A DNA stretch of 64,000 bases from JAWLAT01 sp041395325 (GCA_041395325.1 JAWLAT010000013.1:1-64000); one strand, 5' to 3'; positions 9,925 to 17,566 are shown, counted from the stretch's first letter. Program-made: numbers and translations. Notes: generated from the sequence alone by a model not told the origin.

Positions 9925-9951
9925 CAGGCCGCTAGCCTAGCGGCAAACGGC

Positions 9952-11286
9952 TCAATGCGGCGGGCGGAAATCCAGGATCGCGCGGGCGCCGCCGCCTTCG
10001 CGTGGTTCGATTGACGCGCGCCAGCCATAGAGGTCGCAGAGCCGCGACACGATGGCCAGGCCCAGACCGGCACCGGTGCCGGTGGCGCCCACGCCGCGGT
10101 AGTTGCGTTCGAACAGCTTGGCCGCTTCGTGACGGTTGATGCCGGGGCCGGAATCCTCGACCAGCACGCGGTGCTCCTCCAGCGTCACGGTAACCAGGCC
10201 CTGTGGGGTGTACTTGATGGCATTGCCGAGCAGATTGCCCACGGCGACCGCAATCACCGAGGCCGGCGCCTCGATCTGCACCTCGGTCAGCCGATGCAAT
10301 TCCAGCGTTACCGGCTTGCGACCGACCTGGGCGCTGGCGTTCTCGACGACCTGTTCCAGCACCTTGCCCACTTCGCTGGTTTCACCGTCTGATGGCGCCT
10401 GCCGTTCGCCGCGCGACAGGTGCAGCAGCGCGGTAGTCAGTTCGGTCGACTGCTTGGCCGCGCGCTCGATGCGCTGCAAGCGCTCCTTCGCCCGCTGAGG
10501 CAGGTCCGGCATCGACATCATCAGCTCGGTGGTCGACAGGATCACCGCCAGCGGCGTGCGCAACTCGTGGCTGACGTCGGAATTGAACTCGCGGTCGCGC
10601 GCGACCAGCGCAGTCAGGCGGGCGGCGTAGTCGTCCAGCGCCTGGGCGACCTGGCCGACTTCATCATCGGCAAAGTGTTCGGCAATGGCCTCGCTGGCGC
10701 TCTCCCGGCCCAGCCCCTGGATGCGCCGCGCCAGTTCCGACACCGGCGCCATGACCCGGCTCGACGACCACACGCCCAGCAGCCAGGCCAGTGCCGAGAA
10801 CACCAGCACGGTAACGACCAGCGCAATGGTCAGCGCCCGGCGCCCTTGCTCTTCCTGGGTGACGTCATAGCGCAGGAAGAACCAGTAGTCGTCATTCTTC
10901 AGGACAGCCAGCTTGTAGGCGGTCGGAGCGCCATCGGCGGCATTCTCGACAACCCGGTGCACGCCGTTGTCCAGATAGCGCCAGGTGAGTGGGACGTTGC
11001 CGAAGCGGCGCTCGCTGAAGGTGTAGCCGATGATCTTGGAGTAGGTCGCCAGTTCGTTGTCCGGGTCGATCCGGAACTGCTGGGCGTAGCTGGCCAGTTC
11101 ACGGCTCAGCGTGTCGTCGATCAGCCGGTTCTCCAGCCATTCGCGCAGGATCAGCACGGAGGCGGCGAACAGGACCGCCAGCAGCGAACCCAGCAACAGC
11201 GAGGAGATGATGATGCGGCTGCGCAAGCGGCGCCGATGGCGTCGCGGTGCCCGTGTCTGTCGATGCTCGGCGCCGGCCTCGCTCAT
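9952..11286 (-). CDS. Sensor histidine kinase (HisKA/HATPase)
   Basis: The 444-residue membrane sensor kinase is the second gene of a two-component pair. Two transmembrane helices (about 24-47 and 151-173) enclose a periplasmic sensing region of roughly 100 residues. A HAMP-like linker follows, then the phospho-acceptor motif with H240 in SDVSHELRTPLAVI. The ATP-binding domain shows the N box (VGNLLGNAIKYTP), a G1 box (VEDSGPGI) and a glycine-rich G2 box (GTGAGLGLAI). The start ATG at 11286 is 19 bases after the response regulator stop. The nitrilase, lipoprotein and cytochrome genes follow at 27 bases or less, so the pair probably controls them and is co-transcribed with them. The stimulus is unknown; the periplasmic part has no motif I recognise. 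Confidence 0.92.
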   Translation of the reverse strand: MSEAGAEHRQTRAPRRHRRRLRSRIIISSLLLGSLLAVLFAASVLILREWLENRLIDDTLSRELASYAQQFRIDPDNELATYSKIIGYTFSERRFGNVPLTWRYLDNGVHRVVENAADGAPTAYKLAVLKNDDYWFFLRYDVTQEEQGRRALTIALVVTVLVFSALAWLLGVWSSSRVMAPVSELARRIQGLGRESASEAIAEHFADDEVGQVAQALDDYAARLTALVARDREFNSDVSHELRTPLAVILSTTELMMSMPDLPQRAKERLQRIERAAKQSTELTTALLHLSRGERQAPSDGETSEVGKVLEQVVENASAQVGRKPVTLELHRLTEVQIEAPASVIAVAVGNLLGNAIKYTPQGLVTVTLEEHRVLVEDSGPGINRHEAAKLFERNYRGVGATGTGAGLGLAIVSRLCDLYGWRASIEPREGGGARAILDFRPPH

Positions 11287-11305
11287 ACGCGATGGCGCGG
11301 TGGAT

Positions 11306-11989
11306 TCAGCTGGCAGCCGCCGGGTCGACCAGCCGATAGCCGATGCCGTGCCGGGTTTGCAGCAGTGGCTGGTCGAAGGGCTTGTCGATGGCCGAGCGCA
11401 GCGTATGAATGTGCACGCGCAGTGAGTCGCTGTCCGGCAATTCCTCGCCCCAGACGCGCATCTCCAATTCCTGCCGGGTGACCACCGACGGGCTGGCCTC
11501 CATCAGGCATTGCAGGATCTTCAGCGCGATCGGATTGAGCTGAATGCTCTTCTCGCGTCGGGTGACGACCAGCGTGTCGAGGTTGAAGCTGAGGTCCGAC
11601 ACATGCAGCACTCGCGCCTGCTGCGGCTTGCTGCGTCGGACCAGCACCTGCAGCCTCGCTTCCAGTTCCTGCAGCGCGAAGGGCTTGACCATGTAGTCAT
11701 CGGCACCGGTTTCGAAACCGGCCAGCTTCTGCTGCAGGCTGTCACGCGCGGTCAGCATCAGCACCGGTGTGTGCTTGCGCGCTTCCTGCCGCAGCTTGCG
11801 ACACAGCTCCAGACCGTCCATGCCTGGGAGCATCAGATCGAGCACGATCACATCGTATTCGTTGACCACGGCCAGGTGCAGGCCAGTGACGCCATCGGCG
11901 CCGAAGTCCACCGAATGGCCGCGATCTTCGAGGTAATCGCCGATGTTGGTGGCGATGTCGGAGTTGTCTTCGATGACCAGTACGCGCAT
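11306..11989 (-). CDS. OmpR-family response regulator
   Basis: The 227-residue protein has a receiver domain followed by a winged-helix DNA-binding domain. The acidic pocket is E7-D8, the phospho-acceptor is D51 (VIVLDLMLPG), T80-A81 lie in MLTARD, and the conserved lysine is in MVKPFA. The C-terminal half has the trans_reg_C features SLRVHIHTLRSAIDKP and RHGIGYRLV. It is the first gene of the minus-strand operon running to 958, with its promoter in the 12001-12164 region downstream of the terminator at 12165. Partner is the kinase encoded immediately downstream. The target sites are unknown; an 11-base direct repeat lies about 245 bases upstream at 12234-12271. Confidence 0.93.
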   Translation of the reverse strand: MRVLVIEDNSDIATNIGDYLEDRGHSVDFGADGVTGLHLAVVNEYDVIVLDLMLPGMDGLELCRKLRQEARKHTPVLMLTARDSLQQKLAGFETGADDYMVKPFALQELEARLQVLVRRSKPQQARVLHVSDLSFNLDTLVVTRREKSIQLNPIALKILQCLMEASPSVVTRQELEMRVWGEELPDSDSLRVHIHTLRSAIDKPFDQPLLQTRHGIGYRLVDPAAAS

Positions 11990-12164
11990 CTGCTCAGTCT
12001 ATCAGGCTGTCGGGATGGTTCGATCCTCGCACGGCGGTCGCCGAGTCGGGCACCGCCAAAGGTCCGGGGCAAGTCGGTCGTCGCGCAGTGCGCACCCGCC
12101 GGCGACCAGACGCATCTTTCGGTGCGACAGGTCTTGGCAGAGCAGGGGAGGTCGACGAGCGGGC

Positions 12165-12214
12165 AAAAGAAAAGCCCAGTCGAGGTGAGGTTGGGGAATC
12201 CACCACGACTGGGC
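12165..12214 (-). terminator. Rho-independent terminator on the minus strand, possibly ending a small RNA
   Basis: GCCCAGTCG at 12174-12182 is perfectly inverted by CGACTGGGC at 12206-12214. A second 4-bp stem (GGTG/CACC) lies just inside after an A-A mismatch, leaving a 13-base loop that is C-rich on the minus strand. Reading the minus strand, the hairpin is followed by TTTTCTTTTG (12173-12164), a textbook terminator. It would end transcripts from the beta-lactamase-like gene (stop at 12359), 145 bases upstream. The intervening 12215-12358 has no ORF worth calling, so a short RNA ending here is also possible. The plus-strand side has no T-run. Confidence 0.8.
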
Positions 12215-12233
12215 CAATATTGCCCCGATTAAC

Positions 12234-12271
12234 GCAAAGTGCCCATGGAACCGTAGGAGTGCAAAGTGCCC
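12234..12271. repeat. 11-base direct repeat in the intergenic region upstream of the two-component operon
   Basis: GCAAAGTGCCC occurs at 12234-12244 and again, exactly, at 12261-12271, a 27-base period. The 369-base gap 11990-12358 otherwise holds the terminator at 12165-12214, the presumed promoter of the response-regulator operon (no clear -35/-10 recognised) and a small inverted repeat CTTAA/TTAAG near 12302-12318. The repeat could be a protein-binding site or part of a small RNA; nothing distinguishes these from sequence alone. Confidence 0.4.
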
Positions 12272-12358
12272 CTTGCAGCTTCGATTCTGCTAGCACGTGA
12301 CTTAAATTGCCGTTAAGCAGAACTTGCGTGTTCGTTAATCCTTGCCGGCAGCGGGTTG

Positions 12359-13291
12359 TCAGTCCCCACGGACCACCGGTACCGCCTCGCCGTCGGCGGC
12401 GGCCTCCGTCGGCGCTGCTGGCGCGACCGCCGGCGCCAGCGCGGGATCGACCGCGGGCGCATCGACGGGCAATTCGCCGTCGGCGATCAGCAGCACGGGC
12501 GCGGGCTGGGCCCAGAAGCCCAGGTCAACCAGCACATCCATGACGATCTTGCGGCGTACCGAGGCCACATCGGCCACCGAGGTGCCATCGACATTCAGGG
12601 CGAAATAGGCGCGTGGCTTGCCGGCCTGTTCAACCAGGCCAACGAACAGCCCGTAGTAGTCATCCTCGCCGCGCTGACAGGAGCCGGTTTTGCCGTACAG
12701 GGTGAAGTCCTCGGCCTCTTCCAGTCGCAGCGTCTCCAGTAGCGTGCGGACCTGATTGGCGCCCAGGCCCAGCTTGCCGTCACGCAGGGCACGCAGGAAC
12801 TCGACCTGCTCCAGCCCGGAGACCTGCAGGCTGCTGCTGCGCCAGAACTGATCCAGACCGCCACTGATGTCGGCGTTGCCGTATTTCAGTGCGCTCAGTT
12901 CGGTCTTCAGCTTGGGGGCGCCCACGCGATTCATCAGATCGCTCAGGTACCAGGGCACCGAGGCGCGGGCTGCACTCTGCAGATTGTGGGTGCGCTGCCA
13001 GGAGGCCGGCCAGTAGTTCGGTGCCGGATAGCGTTCCGGATTCCAGCTCAGCTCCGAATCCAGCTTCAGGGCGCCGGTGCGCAGGCCAATCACGGCGCTG
13101 GGCAGGTAGAAGGTCGAGCAGGGCGACATGCGCTCGGCCAGGCGGGGCAGATTGACGCGGAATGACAAGGTGGAGCGGGCGTCATAGACCTCCAGGGCGC
13201 CCCAGCGACCATTGAAATGGTGCGCAATGCCAGCGGCGCTGGCCGACAGCGGCAGCAGGCTGAGCAGGGCCGCAATCAGGCGGATCTTCAT
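12359..13291 (-). CDS. Class D beta-lactamase-like (OXA-fold) secreted protein with degenerate active site
   Basis: The start is taken at the ATG at 13291 (a TTG lies just before it); AAGGA sits nine bases upstream. The product is 310 residues with a signal peptide (MKIRLIAALLSLLPLSASA). The core aligns by eye with OXA enzymes: SPCSTFYLPSAVIGL at the STFK motif, YGN at 137-139, GGLDQFW ending at W150, SGLEQVEFL, and KTG at 201-203. However the catalytic STFK reads STFY (S59 present, lysine replaced by Y62, codon tac), and the SxV position reads A110-S-V. The carbamylated lysine is the general base of this family, so ordinary beta-lactamase chemistry is unlikely. An Ala/Pro-rich tail follows from about residue 265. 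It could be a binding or sensing protein derived from an OXA or transpeptidase ancestor. Confidence 0.82.
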   Translation of the reverse strand: MKIRLIAALLSLLPLSASAAGIAHHFNGRWGALEVYDARSTLSFRVNLPRLAERMSPCSTFYLPSAVIGLRTGALKLDSELSWNPERYPAPNYWPASWQRTHNLQSAARASVPWYLSDLMNRVGAPKLKTELSALKYGNADISGGLDQFWRSSSLQVSGLEQVEFLRALRDGKLGLGANQVRTLLETLRLEEAEDFTLYGKTGSCQRGEDDYYGLFVGLVEQAGKPRAYFALNVDGTSVADVASVRRKIVMDVLVDLGFWAQPAPVLLIADGELPVDAPAVDPALAPAVAPAAPTEAAADGEAVPVVRGD

Positions 13292-13341
13292 CAATTGGTG
13301 TCCTTGGCGTGTGCGCCGAAGTGATTCAAATTCTTGAAATC

Positions 13342-13827
13342 TTAGCGCGATTCCGGGTCCGCTTCATGTGCCGTCGGTGCCGCCTTGCGGCGCTTGCGCG
13401 GTGCCAGTGCGCGGCCGCTCAGGTAGCTGCGGGCGGCATCGACGAGGAATCGACCCGCCAGCGAGGTGCGCCCCAGCAACATGGGGAAGCGCATGCCGTG
13501 GCGGGGCATCAGATTCAGCTCGATCTCGTGGAAATCCTCGCCTATCTGGATGCGGGTGAGGATGAACGGGCGCCAGCTGGTGTGGCCGCCCGAGTCGGTC
13601 ACCGGGCGTTCGTCGGCGATGCGCACGACCGACTCGACCGGGTTGGAATCCGGTCCGGCGGCTTCCAACCAGAAGCGAACGTGCGGTACACGCCGCCGCA
13701 GCACACGTTCCTGTTGCAGCACATGCAAGGCCGAGGATCGGGCGCCGGTGTCGACCTTGGCCTTGATGGCCGCCATGCCCAGATCCGGCAACGCCACCCA
13801 CTCGCGCCACCCGAGCGTCTTCAGCAT
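13342..13827 (-). CDS. RimK/LysW-associated-type ATP-dependent zinc protease (retropepsin-like)
   Basis: The start is set at the ATG at 13827 because AGGAG lies six bases before it; an in-frame ATG at 13857 has no ribosome-binding site, and the frame stays open further up without conserved sequence. The 161-residue product has the aspartyl-protease-like motif D26-T-G in IKAKVDTGARSSALH, the segment PMLLGRTSLAGRF and a basic C-terminal tail. This matches the small family often annotated as ATP-dependent zinc protease and found near RimK-type ligases. It is cytosolic, with no signal peptide. Only the fold family is supported; the substrate is unknown. It is divergent from mscL, with shared promoter space at 13828-14008. 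Confidence 0.82.
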   Translation of the reverse strand: MLKTLGWREWVALPDLGMAAIKAKVDTGARSSALHVLQQERVLRRRVPHVRFWLEAAGPDSNPVESVVRIADERPVTDSGGHTSWRPFILTRIQIGEDFHEIELNLMPRHGMRFPMLLGRTSLAGRFLVDAARSYLSGRALAPRKRRKAAPTAHEADPESR

Positions 13828-14008
13828 CCCTGACTCCTGCGTGATGTCTGTACCCATCGTAGCGGCTTGGGCCTGGACCGGGGGATTTGTGAAGCATGTC
13901 AACGCTCTGCGCTCGTTTGGAACACGGCGCTTGGCGCGCGGGAATTGAGCTGCAACACTGCCGCCGCCGCGCTGGCGCGGTCGTATCGGCTCAAACGGGG
14001 AGCAGAGC

Positions 14009-14428
14009 ATGAGTTTCATGTCCGAATTCAAAGAGTTCGCAATGCGCGGCAACGTCGTCGATCTGGCCGTCGGTGTGGTGATCGGCGCCGCCTTCGGCAA
14101 GATCGTGTCCAGTCTGGTGGACGGCATCATCATGCCGGTGATTGGCCTGCTGGTCGGGGGTGTCGACTTCAGCGAGTTGAAGCTGGTCCTGAAGGATGCG
14201 GTGCTGGCAGCCGACGGCAGCGTGGCCGAGGCGGCCGTGACGTTGAACTATGGCGCCTTCGCCCAGACGATTCTGGACTTCATCATCATTGCCTTCGCGA
14301 TCTTCCTGGTGATCAAGGCAATGAACAGCGCCAAGCGCAAGGAAGAGGCCGCACCGGCGCCGCCGCCGGAGCCTTCCGAAGAGGTCAAACTGCTGACCGA
14401 GATTCGCGATCAGCTGCGCAAGGACTGA
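14009..14428 (+). CDS. mscL: Large-conductance mechanosensitive channel MscL
   Basis: Inner-membrane channel that opens under membrane tension to release solutes during hypo-osmotic shock. The 139 residues are the normal length. The N-terminal amphipathic segment MSFMSEFKEFAMRGNVVDLA and first helix VGVVIGAAFGKIVSSLVDG form the pore-lining helix with its Gly/Ala packing. The second helix is about 85-105 (AQTILDFIIIAFAIFLVI). The C-terminal bundle ends EEVKLLTEIRDQLRKD. GGGAGCAGAGC precedes the ATG as ribosome-binding site. It is transcribed alone and converges on trmB. Confidence 0.97.
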   Translation: MSFMSEFKEFAMRGNVVDLAVGVVIGAAFGKIVSSLVDGIIMPVIGLLVGGVDFSELKLVLKDAVLAADGSVAEAAVTLNYGAFAQTILDFIIIAFAIFLVIKAMNSAKRKEEAAPAPPPEPSEEVKLLTEIRDQLRKD

Positions 14429-14442
14429 GTTTCGCGTCGGAC

Positions 14443-14467
14443 CGAGCGGGGCATCGGGCCCCGTTCG
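14443..14467. terminator. Hairpin between convergent mscL and trmB
   Basis: CGAGCGGGGC at 14443-14452 pairs with GCCCCGTTCG at 14458-14467 (10 pairs, one G-U) around a 5-base loop. It lies 15 bases after the mscL stop and 13 bases after the trmB stop on the other strand, so it could serve both. Neither side has a T-run, so termination is not certain. Confidence 0.5.
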
Positions 14468-14480
14468 AGTCTGGTGGCGC

Positions 14481-15197
14481 TCAGGGCAGGACGCGATAGA
14501 GCAGATCGCTGACCACGTGGCCCAGGCGCTCACCGCGCTGCTCGAAATGCGTCAACGGACGACTCTCCGGGCGCGGGCTGGGCAGACCGGGTCCGGCCAG
14601 ATTCTGCAGTCGCGGCTGCGCCTCGCAGACCTCGATCATCCACTCGGCATAGGGCTGCCAGTCGGTCGCCAGATGCAACAAACCATCCGGCCGCAGCCGG
14701 TCGACCAGCAGGGTGATGAAGTCCGGTTGAATCAACCGACGCTTGTGATGGCGCTTCTTGTGCCAGGGATCGGGAAACCAGATCCGTGTCTCGGCCAGGC
14801 TGGCACTCGGCAGGCAGTGACGCAGTACTTCGACCGCATCGTGCTGAAAGACGCGCACGTTGGTCAGCTGGGCCGATTCAATGCCGAGCAGCAGTTGACC
14901 GACGCCCGGTCCGTGCACCTCGATGCCCACGTAGTCGCGGTCGGGATCGGCGGCAGCGCATTGCAGCAGCGCCTGGCCGTTGCCGAAGCCGATCTCCAGC
15001 ACGCAATCGGCTGATCGTCCAAACCACTGGGAGGGCGAGCCCGGCTGTTCGGGCGACAAACCGAAACGCGGCCACAGCTCGTCCAGCGCCCTGGACTGGG
15101 CGCGGGTCAGCCGCCCCTGGCGCAGGACGAAGCTGCGGATCGGACGATGCTTCGGCGAGCCATCCTTGCCGTCGCTCGATGGCGTGCTGTTGGTCAT
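14481..15197 (-). CDS. trmB: tRNA (guanosine(46)-N7)-methyltransferase
   Basis: SAM-dependent enzyme that makes m7G at tRNA position 46. The product is 238 residues from the ATG at 15197, which overlaps the thiG stop as ATGA; the frame is open beyond this inside thiG but is not conserved. Motifs: the SAM-binding loop VLEIGFGNGQALL, the acidic VGIEVH, and the family signature WFPDPWHKKRHHKRRLIQ followed by FITLLVDRLRPDG. The C-terminal THFEQRGERLGH is also typical. It is co-transcribed with thiG, a common arrangement in Xanthomonads. The N-terminal 25 residues are low-complexity and variable. Confidence 0.95.
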   Translation of the reverse strand: MTNSTPSSDGKDGSPKHRPIRSFVLRQGRLTRAQSRALDELWPRFGLSPEQPGSPSQWFGRSADCVLEIGFGNGQALLQCAAADPDRDYVGIEVHGPGVGQLLLGIESAQLTNVRVFQHDAVEVLRHCLPSASLAETRIWFPDPWHKKRHHKRRLIQPDFITLLVDRLRPDGLLHLATDWQPYAEWMIEVCEAQPRLQNLAGPGLPSPRPESRPLTHFEQRGERLGHVVSDLLYRVLP

Positions 15198-15991
15198 CCG
15201 CCGATCAGGCCATCCAGCGGCGAACTGGCCGAGGCGAAGCGCTTGCGCGGAATGCGCCCGGCCAGGAAGGCCTGCCGGCCTGCTTCCACCGCCAGTTTCA
15301 TCGCATGCGCCATGCGCACCGGCTCGCGCGCGCCGGCAATCGCGGTGTTCATCAGTACACCATCGCAACCCAGTTCCATCGCCACCGCTGCATCGGATGC
15401 GGTGCCGACTCCGGCATCGACCAGCACCGGCACCTTGGCTTCCTCGACGATGGTCAGGATGTTGTAGGGATTGCGAATGCCCAGGCCCGAGCCAATCGGC
15501 GCCGCCAACGGCATGACCGCCACGCAGCCCATGTCGCCGAGTTTGCGCGCCAGAATGGGGTCATCGTTGGTGTAGACCATCACCTCGAAGCCTTCCTTCA
15601 CCAGCACTTCGGTCGCCTGCAGGGTGGCCAGCACATCGGGGAAGAGGGTCTTCTGGTCGGCCAGCACTTCCAGCTTCACCAGGTTGTGGCCATCCAGCAG
15701 CTCGCGGCCCAGCCGCGCCGTGCGCAGCGCCTCTTCGACGGTGTAACAGCCGGCCGTGTTCGGCAGGATGGTGTATCGCTCGGGCGGTAGCACATCGAGC
15801 AGATTGGGTTCGTTCGGATCCTGACCGATGTTGGTGCGGCGAATGGCGACGGTGACGATCTGCGCCGCGGCGGCCTCGGTGGCCTGCCGGGTTTCTTCCA
15901 GATCGCGGAACTTGCCGGTGCCGGTCAGCAGGCGCGAGGTGAAGCGGCGCTGGCCGATGACCAGTTCGTCGTCGACTAGGGCAGGACTCAT
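15194..15991 (-). CDS. thiG: Thiazole synthase ThiG
   Basis: Forms the thiazole phosphate moiety of thiamine from deoxyxylulose phosphate, dehydroglycine and ThiS thiocarboxylate. It is a TIM-barrel protein of 265 residues, the usual length. Recognisable segments are FTSRLLTGTGKF, TVAIRRTN, LPNTAGCYTVEEAL, VKLEVL (the Schiff-base lysine lies here), MPLAAPIGSGLGI, VPVLVDAGVGTASDA and GVLMNTAIAGA. The ATG at 15991 follows a 90-base gap from the next gene upstream. thiS, which usually precedes thiG, is not in that gap and was not seen elsewhere in the window. No TPP riboswitch was recognised upstream. Confidence 0.96.
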   Translation of the reverse strand: MSPALVDDELVIGQRRFTSRLLTGTGKFRDLEETRQATEAAAAQIVTVAIRRTNIGQDPNEPNLLDVLPPERYTILPNTAGCYTVEEALRTARLGRELLDGHNLVKLEVLADQKTLFPDVLATLQATEVLVKEGFEVMVYTNDDPILARKLGDMGCVAVMPLAAPIGSGLGIRNPYNILTIVEEAKVPVLVDAGVGTASDAAVAMELGCDGVLMNTAIAGAREPVRMAHAMKLAVEAGRQAFLAGRIPRKRFASASSPLDGLIGG

Positions 15992-16084
15992 CGGTGGCTC
16001 CAGCGCGAGGGGGCGCCGATTATGCCACCTGCCGGGGAGCCCCTCGCCGACGGCCCCGCGACGGGACCGTCGACGCTGGTGCGA

Positions 16085-16813
16085 TCAGCGCTCGGCGCGC
16101 GTTTCGGCTTCGATGCCTTCAATGGCGCCGACCTTGGCGGTCGGGTCGACGTAGAGCTTGGTGTACTCGTTCTCGACGCGAATGGTGCCGCGGACCTCGG
16201 AGTTGGCGCCGATGACCAGCGTCGGGCCCTTGCGACTGCCCCAGTTCCAGCCACTGTGGTTGGGCTTCTTGACGATCAGATCGCCTGCCAGAACGGTGCC
16301 GGAGAGCAGCTCAATGGTGCCGTTGACGGTGGTCAGATCGCCGCCGATCTGGGTGGCGCGGGCATCGACGGTGCCGTTGACCAGCGAGATGTGGCGGCCG
16401 ACGCGGGCGTTGTCGAGCTCGATGCTGCCATTGACCGACTCGATGGAGCCATTGACCGTGGCGCCGCGTCCCAGCTCGATCGAGCCATTGACGGTTTCCA
16501 GATCACCCTCGGCAACGAAGCCGTCACCCGCCTGGATGCGGCCGTTCACGGTTTCGGCATCGCCGGTGCGGGCATCGCGGCCGAAACGGATGCTGCCGTT
16601 GACGGTTTCGGCGCTGCGCACGCTGGCGTTGTCACCGATGCGGATCGAGCCATTGACGCTTTCGACGTCCTTGACCTCGATGCCATCGCTGACGGTGATC
16701 GACTTGTTGACCGTGCTCTCGCTGGTGCCGGCGACCACGGCGGTGGCGGCGTGCAGCGGTGCGCCCAGCGACAGGGTGATGGCCGTCAGCAGGGCGGTGC
16801 GGGTCAGTTTCAT
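16085..16813 (-). CDS. Secreted VNG[ST]-repeat protein, probable beta-solenoid
   Basis: The start is the ATG at 16813, preceded by GGAG seven bases upstream, giving 242 residues with a signal peptide (MKLTRTALLTAITLSLGAPLHA). The mature protein is built from about seven copies of a 17-21 residue unit centred on VNGSI or VNGTI (for example ESVNGSIRIGDNASV, ETVNGSIELGRGATV). This spacing suits a right-handed beta-helix, as in bactofilin-like or DUF4097-type proteins. The C-terminal 60 residues (SGWNWGSRKGPTLVIG onwards) leave the repeat pattern. The function is unknown; such folds often polymerise or coat surfaces. It is a single gene between coaD and thiG. Confidence 0.75.
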   Translation of the reverse strand: MKLTRTALLTAITLSLGAPLHAATAVVAGTSESTVNKSITVSDGIEVKDVESVNGSIRIGDNASVRSAETVNGSIRFGRDARTGDAETVNGRIQAGDGFVAEGDLETVNGSIELGRGATVNGSIESVNGSIELDNARVGRHISLVNGTVDARATQIGGDLTTVNGTIELLSGTVLAGDLIVKKPNHSGWNWGSRKGPTLVIGANSEVRGTIRVENEYTKLYVDPTAKVGAIEGIEAETRAER

Positions 16814-16987
16814 GGGAATGCTCCACGGGGATGGGAGCGATCCACGCTGCAATAGGCGTGCCACAGACCAGGTTGTCTTGAATTCAATGGCTTACGCGAT
16901 TCGCTCGGACGAGCCCAGCTCAAACTGACCGGATTGTGGTCGACGCGACCGCGCCGCTGTCCGCTGGCGGACGTCCGCAGGTGCGCC

Positions 16988-17497
16988 TCAGCTGTCGGTG
17001 GTGGCGCGGAATTTCTCGCGCAGCGCCTCGGCCACGATCTTTGGCACAAAGCCACCCACTTCGCCGCCCAGCCGCGCGACTTCCTTGACCAGGGAGGAGG
17101 AAATGAAGCTGAACTGCTCGGCGGGGGTCAGGAACATGGTTTCGACCTCGGGCATCAGATGCCGGTTCATCGAGGCCAGCTGGAACTCGTACTCGAAATC
17201 AGACACGGCGCGCAGACCACGCAGAACCACCTTGGCGCCGACCTCGCCGACAAAATCGGCCAGCAGACTGTTGAAGCCGCGGACCTCGACCTGCTTCCAG
17301 CCATTGAGTGCCGCACGCGCCAGATCGATCCGCTCGTCGAGGCTGAAACCGGGGCCCTTGCCCGGGTTGTCGGCGACACCCACGATGAGCTTCTCGAACA
17401 GCGGCGCGGCCCGCTTGACCAGATCGACATGGCCGTTGGTCATCGGATCGAAGGTGCCGGGATAGACGGCGATGCGGGGATCGTGGACGCGTGACAT
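16988..17497 (-). CDS. coaD: Pantetheine-phosphate adenylyltransferase
   Basis: Catalyses the fourth step of coenzyme A synthesis, joining AMP to 4-phosphopantetheine in the cytosol. The 169 residues agree with the family. Nucleotidyltransferase motifs are clear: YPGTFDPMTNGH at 12-23 (the H is the T/HxGH-type site), VLRGLRAVSDFEYE, and the C-terminal FISSSLVKEVA. The start ATG is at 17497. It stands alone, 174 bases upstream of the VNG-repeat gene and divergent from the gene at 17567. Confidence 0.97.
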   Translation of the reverse strand: MSRVHDPRIAVYPGTFDPMTNGHVDLVKRAAPLFEKLIVGVADNPGKGPGFSLDERIDLARAALNGWKQVEVRGFNSLLADFVGEVGAKVVLRGLRAVSDFEYEFQLASMNRHLMPEVETMFLTPAEQFSFISSSLVKEVARLGGEVGGFVPKIVAEALREKFRATTDS

Positions 17498-17566
17498 GGC
17501 GCTGTCGCGGTTCAGGGTCGGTGCGCTAGGTTAACCGATGACACCCCACTGCCGGAGCGAACCGCG

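Noticed and set aside
11994..12296. Minus-strand ORF of about 100 codons in the gap before the response regulator
   Set aside because: It runs through the terminator hairpin and direct repeats, and has no ribosome-binding site or recognisable sequence.
13858..14133. N-terminal extension of the zinc-protease-like gene across mscL upstream DNA
   Set aside because: It would overlap the mscL start in antisense and is not similar to the family; AGGAG points to the ATG at 13827.
15992..16084. TPP riboswitch upstream of thiG
   Set aside because: Only 93 bases are available and the conserved thi-box CTGAGA and surrounding motifs are not present.
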